From NCBI GenBank assembly GCA_947088195.1, contig CAMUFS010000088.1, forward strand, positions 1 to 10,110: a stretch of DNA of 10,110 nt, given 5' to 3'. Shown piece by piece: positions 6,807 to 10,110 of the stretch (the first letter of the stretch is position 1; every line of letters begins with the position of its first letter). The translations under genes and the position numbers were made by a program. This stretch comes from an uncultured Clostridia bacterium. GTDB lineage: Bacteria; Bacillota; Clostridia; Lachnospirales; Lachnospiraceae. The notes below the pieces were generated by a model. The model searched no databases and was not told where the DNA came from. It saw only the letters and a list, made by a program, of their open reading frames with translations.

Positions 6807-8483
6807 ATGACAACGATGGAAAGTGTCCAAGCTGTATTTCAGTTTATGGGTGGCTTAGGGATGTTTCTGTATGGTATGCACATTATGGCGGACGGGCTTC
6901 AAAAATCAGCCGGAAGCAGAGTAAAGAAGCTATTAGGATTTTTGACAAATAACAGGATTATGGCAATTTTAGTTGGTGCTCTGATAACGGCGATTATTCA
7001 GAGCAGCGGTGCCACTACCGTTATGGTGGTCGGTTTTGTCAATGCAGGAATTTTAACACTTACGCAGGCGGTTGGCGTGATTATGGGAGCTAATATTGGA
7101 ACGACAATCACGGCGTGGATCGTCTCACTCAGTCAGCTTGGAGACGCTTTTGAAGTGATGCAGCCAGCTTTCTATGCACCCTTGCTTATTGGAATTGGCG
7201 CGCTGATGTTGCTGTTTTGCAAAAGCCAGAGAAAAGTAATGGCGGGAGAGATATTAGTGGGAATCGCGCTGCTCTTTATTGGTCTTGATTTCATGTCAGA
7301 TTCTATCTCTCCATTTACGGACGCTCCCATTTTTTCGACAGCATTTCGCATTCTGGGAGGAAATCCATTTTTGGGTGTTATAATCGGAGCTTTGGTGACA
7401 ATGCTTTTACAGAGCTCTTCCGCGTCAGTTGGTATTTTGCAGACGCTTGCCCTCAATGGGGTGGTGACAACCAATGCGGCGATCTTTATCACCTTAGGAC
7501 AGAATATTGGATCTTGTTTTACTGCGATTTTATCCAGTGCAAGTGCTGGGAAGAACGCAAAACGTGCCGCGGCAATCCATCTGATGTTTAATGTGATTGG
7601 TGCGCTGATATTTGGCACAGTTCTTTATATTGTATTTTTACTGCGGCCAGATTTTGCACATCATAATATTAATAGTGTGGAGATCTCTATCTTCCATACC
7701 ATATTTAATTTCCTCAATACAGCGATATTGTTCCCATTTGCAAAGCAGCTTGTCAATTTGTCACAGCTTATTATTAAGGATGTGAGTAAGGAAGAAGCCG
7801 ACGAGATGCTGGAGGTGGAGGGTCTGGTTGGCAGACATCTGGATATTCGTCTGTTAAAGACACCATCGGCAGCGGTGGACGCTGTGCTTGGCGAGGTGGT
7901 TCATATGGGCAAGGTGACACTGCAAAATTCGATTGATGCAGTTAATTCTATTATGGATCGGGATGCAGAACTGATTGAAAAGGTATTTCAGACAGAGGAC
8001 ACCATCAATAATTTAGAGAAGCTTTTGACGGCATACCTTGTAAAGATCAACAATCTGTCGTTGACAGAGGAGCAGAAGCTTGTGATTAATAATCTGTTTT
8101 ATACCATCAGTGATATTGAGCGTGTGGGTGATCACGCGGAGAATATTGCTGAGATATCCAAATATCTGGTGGAGCATGATCTGGTCTTTTCTGAGACCGC
8201 GATCGCAGATTTGGTGGAAATTGGCGGCAGAGTGGTGGAGTCTTTCGCCTACGCGATTGATGCGAGGGAGACAAATAGCATGGAATCATTGCGAAAGGTG
8301 AGCCAATATGAGGATATGGTTGATACATTGGAGGAAGAGCTTCGTGAGAAGCATATATTAAGACTGTCGAACAATGAATGTAAGCCATCTGCCGGCGTGC
8401 AGTTTTTGGATATAGTGAGCAATCTGGAGAGAATGTCCGATCATGCTTATAATATCGCAGGTTATGTGAAGGACGAGATGTAG
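6807..8483 (+). CDS. Na+/phosphate cotransporter with C-terminal PhoU-like domain (NptA/YjbB type)
   Basis: This 558-residue membrane protein is predicted to couple sodium to phosphate transport across the cytoplasmic membrane. The first 325 or so residues carry about eight to ten hydrophobic segments with the internal duplication typical of the Na/Pi-cotransporter II family. The two copies show QSSGAT (65-70) with GANIGTT (94-100), and QSSSAS (202-207) with GQNIGSC (231-237). The QSS motifs form the transport core in relatives. From about residue 345 the protein is helical and soluble, with two PhoU-type metal motifs: IERVGDHAENIAE starting at I437, and LERMSDHAYNIAG starting at L540. GGAGG at 6796-6800 is 6 nt before ATG 6807; a second ATG at 6816 is possible. 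It seems to be a single-gene unit with its own promoter. Direction (import or efflux) and exact substrate are inferred from the family only. Confidence 0.92.
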   Translation: MTTMESVQAVFQFMGGLGMFLYGMHIMADGLQKSAGSRVKKLLGFLTNNRIMAILVGALITAIIQSSGATTVMVVGFVNAGILTLTQAVGVIMGANIGTTITAWIVSLSQLGDAFEVMQPAFYAPLLIGIGALMLLFCKSQRKVMAGEILVGIALLFIGLDFMSDSISPFTDAPIFSTAFRILGGNPFLGVIIGALVTMLLQSSSASVGILQTLALNGVVTTNAAIFITLGQNIGSCFTAILSSASAGKNAKRAAAIHLMFNVIGALIFGTVLYIVFLLRPDFAHHNINSVEISIFHTIFNFLNTAILFPFAKQLVNLSQLIIKDVSKEEADEMLEVEGLVGRHLDIRLLKTPSAAVDAVLGEVVHMGKVTLQNSIDAVNSIMDRDAELIEKVFQTEDTINNLEKLLTAYLVKINNLSLTEEQKLVINNLFYTISDIERVGDHAENIAEISKYLVEHDLVFSETAIADLVEIGGRVVESFAYAIDARETNSMESLRKVSQYEDMVDTLEEELREKHILRLSNNECKPSAGVQFLDIVSNLERMSDHAYNIAGYVKDEM

Positions 8484-8556
8484 ACGATTTATGCGGTTTA
8501 GATAATTTTCACAAGTATTCCTTTAAAAAATGTTGGAAATTATATGTAAATTAGTC

Positions 8557-8585
8557 TTGATATTTTTAGATAAATTAGGTAGAAT
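8557..8585 (+). promoter_or_regulatory. Strong sigma-A-type promoter of gap
   Basis: TTGATA (8557-8562) and TAGAAT (8580-8585) are separated by exactly 17 nt, each one mismatch from consensus. The surroundings are AT-rich. Transcription would start near 8592 and give a leader of about 50 nt with no obvious fold. The upstream part of this 157-nt gap holds an AT-rich imperfect hairpin (8502-8510 with 8535-8543) that lacks a T-run and is at most a weak terminator for the transporter gene. Confidence 0.75.
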
Positions 8586-8626
8586 ATCTATGGATTGATT
8601 TTTCTTTAACAAACTTATTAATATAT

Positions 8627-8632
8627 AGGAGG
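8627..8632 (+). promoter_or_regulatory. Consensus ribosome binding site of gap
   Basis: A perfect AGGAGG lies 8 nt before ATG 8641. This excludes the in-frame TTG at 8635, which is only 2 nt from the motif. Confidence 0.8.
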
Positions 8633-8640
8633 AATTGAAA

Positions 8641-9672
8641 ATGGCAGTAAGAGTTGCAATCAATGGATTCGGCCGTATTGGCCGTCTTGCATTCAGACAG
8701 ATGTTTGATGCAGAAGGTTACGAGGTAGTGGCAATCAATGACCTGACAAGCCCTAAGATGTTAGCACACTTGTTAAAGTATGACTCTTCTCAGGGTAAGT
8801 ACAAGTATGCTGATTCCGTAGGCTTTGAGGAGGGCGAGGGTGATACCGAGGGCTCCATCACAGTAAATGGCAAGAAGATTACTATCTACAAGAAAGCAAA
8901 TGCAGCAGAGCTTCCTTGGGGTGATCTGAAAGTTGACGTAGTTCTTGAGTGTACAGGCTTCTATACCTCTAAGGAGAAGGCTTCTGCTCATATTAAGGCA
9001 GGTGCACGCAAGGTTGTTATTTCTGCTCCGGCAGGCAATGATCTTCCTACTATTGTATACAATGTAAACCATAAGACATTAAAGCCAGAGGACACTGTAA
9101 TTTCCGCAGCTTCCTGTACAACAAACTGTCTGGCACCTATGGCTAAGGCATTGAATGACTGCAGACCAATTATGAGTGGTATTATGACAACAGTACATGC
9201 TTACACAGGCGATCAGATGATTCTGGATGGTCCTCAGAGAAAGGGTGACTTGAGAAGAAGCCGTGCAGGTGCATGTAATATCGTTCCAAACTCCACAGGT
9301 GCTGCTAAGGCAATCGGACTTGTTATCCCTGAGTTAAATGGAAAGCTTATCGGTTCTGCACAGCGTGTTCCTACTCCTACTGGTTCCACCACGATCCTTG
9401 TAGCTGTAGTGAAGGGTGCTGTCACAAAGGATGAGATCAACGCAGCAATGAAGGCAGCAGCTACAGAGTCCTTTGCATATAACACAGATGAGATTGTTTC
9501 TTCTGATATTGTTGGAAGCACATATGGTTCTATTTTTGACGCAACACAGACCATGGTAGCTCCAATGGAGGATGGAAATACTCAGGTTCAGGTAGTATCC
9601 TGGTATGACAATGAGAACAGCTACACAAGCCAGATGGTTCGCACCATTAAGTTCTTCTCTGAGTTAGGCTAA
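8641..9672 (+). CDS. gap: Type I glyceraldehyde-3-phosphate dehydrogenase (NAD-dependent)
   Basis: It oxidatively phosphorylates glyceraldehyde 3-phosphate to 1,3-bisphosphoglycerate in glycolysis, using NAD+ and inorganic phosphate. The product is 343 residues. The N-terminal Rossmann motif INGFGRIGR spans residues 7-15. Asp34 at the end of the second strand (AINDLT) is the acidic residue that favours NAD over NADP, so this is the catabolic type. The catalytic cysteine is C159 in SAASCTTNC and the catalytic base is H186 in TVHAYTGDQ. The C-terminal WYDNENSYTSQMV block is intact. A near-consensus promoter and ribosome site suggest high expression. The codons look more restricted than in the helicase or mnmA, judged by eye. 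pgk follows after a structured 214-nt spacer, the usual glycolytic order. Confidence 0.98.
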   Translation: MAVRVAINGFGRIGRLAFRQMFDAEGYEVVAINDLTSPKMLAHLLKYDSSQGKYKYADSVGFEEGEGDTEGSITVNGKKITIYKKANAAELPWGDLKVDVVLECTGFYTSKEKASAHIKAGARKVVISAPAGNDLPTIVYNVNHKTLKPEDTVISAASCTTNCLAPMAKALNDCRPIMSGIMTTVHAYTGDQMILDGPQRKGDLRRSRAGACNIVPNSTGAAKAIGLVIPELNGKLIGSAQRVPTPTGSTTILVAVVKGAVTKDEINAAMKAAATESFAYNTDEIVSSDIVGSTYGSIFDATQTMVAPMEDGNTQVQVVSWYDNENSYTSQMVRTIKFFSELG

Positions 9673-9689
9673 TTTTATAAAAAGACCTT

Positions 9690-9720
9690 AAAGGGTCCGG
9701 TCGTATGGACCGGGCCCTTT
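9690..9720 (+). terminator. GC-rich hairpin after gap, partial terminator or processing stem
   Basis: AAAGGGTCCGGTC (9690-9702) pairs with GACCGGGCCCTTT (9708-9720) over 13 positions, with one T-G wobble and a 5-nt loop. It starts 17 nt after the gap stop. The stem ends in TTT and is followed by CGC, so it lacks the long T-run of an efficient intrinsic terminator. No good pgk promoter is visible downstream, which suggests read-through. It may lower pgk transcription relative to gap or protect the 3' end of a processed gap mRNA. A small competing hairpin (9684-9687 with 9694-9697) overlaps the left arm. Confidence 0.6.
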
Positions 9721-9726
9721 CGCTAT

Positions 9727-9810
9727 GCGCACGGGCACACAAAGGAATATTGTCAGCGAAGCTGACGAGTGCCCAGTGCGCGAGTAGGTGAGAAAAGCAT
9801 CCCCTACTCG
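9727..9810 (+). repeat. Nested inverted-repeat element in the gap-pgk spacer
   Basis: Three helices pack into 84 nt. Stem A pairs GCGCACGGGCAC (9727-9738) with 9769-9781 over 12 pairs, with a single bulged A9775. Inside it, stem B pairs GTCAGC (9752-9757) with GCTGAC (9761-9766) around a GAA triloop, extended by 9750-9751 with 9767-9768. Stem C pairs CGAGTAGG (9781-9788) with CCTACTCG (9803-9810) and directly abuts A, sharing C9781. The arms are much more GC-rich than the flanks. The compact, near-perfect palindromes suggest a dispersed palindromic repeat or a structured RNA in the gap-pgk transcript. Five Ts at 9820-9824 lie 9 nt past stem C, too far for a classic terminator. Confidence 0.5.
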
Positions 9811-9870
9811 ATTGTAAGATTTTTCCTGATGGATGGCGGTATAGAAAAACACAAAGATATTATTTTTAGA

Positions 9871-9876
9871 AAGGAG
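9871..9876 (+). promoter_or_regulatory. Ribosome binding site of pgk
   Basis: AAGGAG lies 10 nt before ATG 9887. The in-frame ATG at 9878 is only 1 nt from the motif and would add the residues MVP, so 9887 is preferred. That start also gives the MLSKKTVDD N-terminus typical of clostridial PGK. Confidence 0.65.
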
Positions 9877-9886
9877 TATGGTTCCC

Positions 9887-10110
9887 ATGCTTAGTAAGAA
9901 AACAGTAGACGATTTGACAAATGTATCTGGTAAAAAGGTTTTGGTGCGCTGTGATTTTAATGTTCCGTTAAAGGATGGCGTGATCCAGAATTATAACCGT
10001 ATTGATGGGGCGCTTCCTACCATCAAAAAACTGTTAGAGGGCGGCGCAAAGGTAATTCTTTGTTCACATCTTGGCAAGCCAAAGGGCGAGCCGCTGCCAG
10101 AGATGTCCCT
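9887..10110 (+). CDS. pgk: Phosphoglycerate kinase, N-terminal part, cut by window end
   Basis: The enzyme transfers phosphate from 1,3-bisphosphoglycerate to ADP, the first ATP-yielding step of glycolysis, directly after GAPDH. The first 74 codons are visible, out of about 395-400 in the family, and the frame is open to the window end. VRCDFNVPLKDG holds the substrate-binding D23 and N25, and NRI supplies R38, matching the standard numbering. SHLGKPKG (60-67) is the conserved basic-patch motif. No promoter was found in the spacer, so it is probably transcribed from the gap promoter through the hairpins at 9690-9810. Truncation is due only to the window edge. Confidence 0.96.
   Translation, partial: MLSKKTVDDLTNVSGKKVLVRCDFNVPLKDGVIQNYNRIDGALPTIKKLLEGGAKVILCSHLGKPKGEPLPEMS

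Noticed and set aside
6704..6952. 82-codon open frame spanning the transporter promoter and start
   Set aside because: It overlaps the start of the transporter gene in another frame, has no ribosome site and covers the promoter. Its residues show no family features.
8502..8543. AT-rich hairpin after the phosphate transporter as an intrinsic terminator
   Set aside because: The stem is almost all A-T, the loop is long and no T-run follows. At best it is a weak terminator, so it is only mentioned under the gap promoter.
9812..9845. TTGTAA and TATAGA as a separate pgk promoter
   Set aside because: The spacing is 22 nt, too long for a sigma-A promoter, and no better pair was found in the spacer.
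9688..9888. Minus-strand open frame across the gap-pgk spacer
   Set aside because: It runs through the hairpin element, has no good ribosome site and shows no protein-like composition. Other antisense frames under the real genes were dismissed likewise.

Overview
The window looks like ordinary chromosome from a low-to-moderate GC Gram-positive anaerobe of class Clostridia, and I would guess Lachnospiraceae. This rests on the AGGAGG-type ribosome sites, sigma-A-like promoters, the MnmA, GAPDH and PGK sequence style, a PPi-type phosphofructokinase, and a NptA/PhoU phosphate transporter. The placement is inference, because no database search was possible. Every complete gene reads on the + strand. 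There is no tRNA, rRNA, CRISPR array, insertion sequence, phage gene or recognisable defence system.

Layout. Bases 3-86 are the last codons of an upstream gene. A compact three-gene run follows: mnmA (tRNA 2-thiouridylase), a 1067-residue SWIM-SNF2 helicase starting 1 nt after it, and a phosphofructokinase of the pyrophosphate type starting 13 nt after the helicase. Bases 5714-5856 hold a 113-nt segment (5724-5836) that folds on paper into a clean three-way junction just upstream of a PHP-family phosphatase (HisJ-like). After a promoter-bearing gap comes a Na+/phosphate cotransporter fused to a PhoU-like domain. The glycolytic pair gap and pgk closes the window, with pgk cut off by the window end. 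A strong promoter precedes gap, and the 214-nt gap-pgk spacer is densely structured.

How the genes relate. PFK, GAPDH and PGK are three steps of the same pathway. The Asp and Lys at the two diagnostic active-site positions of PFK suggest that pyrophosphate, not ATP, is the phosphoryl donor. The phosphate importer sits next to GAPDH, which consumes inorganic phosphate, but that link may be coincidence. MnmA and the helicase are housekeeping or of unknown role and show no functional tie to glycolysis.

The most interesting material is non-coding: the three-way-junction leader at 5724-5836, and the nested hairpins at 9690-9810 between gap and pgk. Neither matches a riboswitch class that I can recognise by eye.
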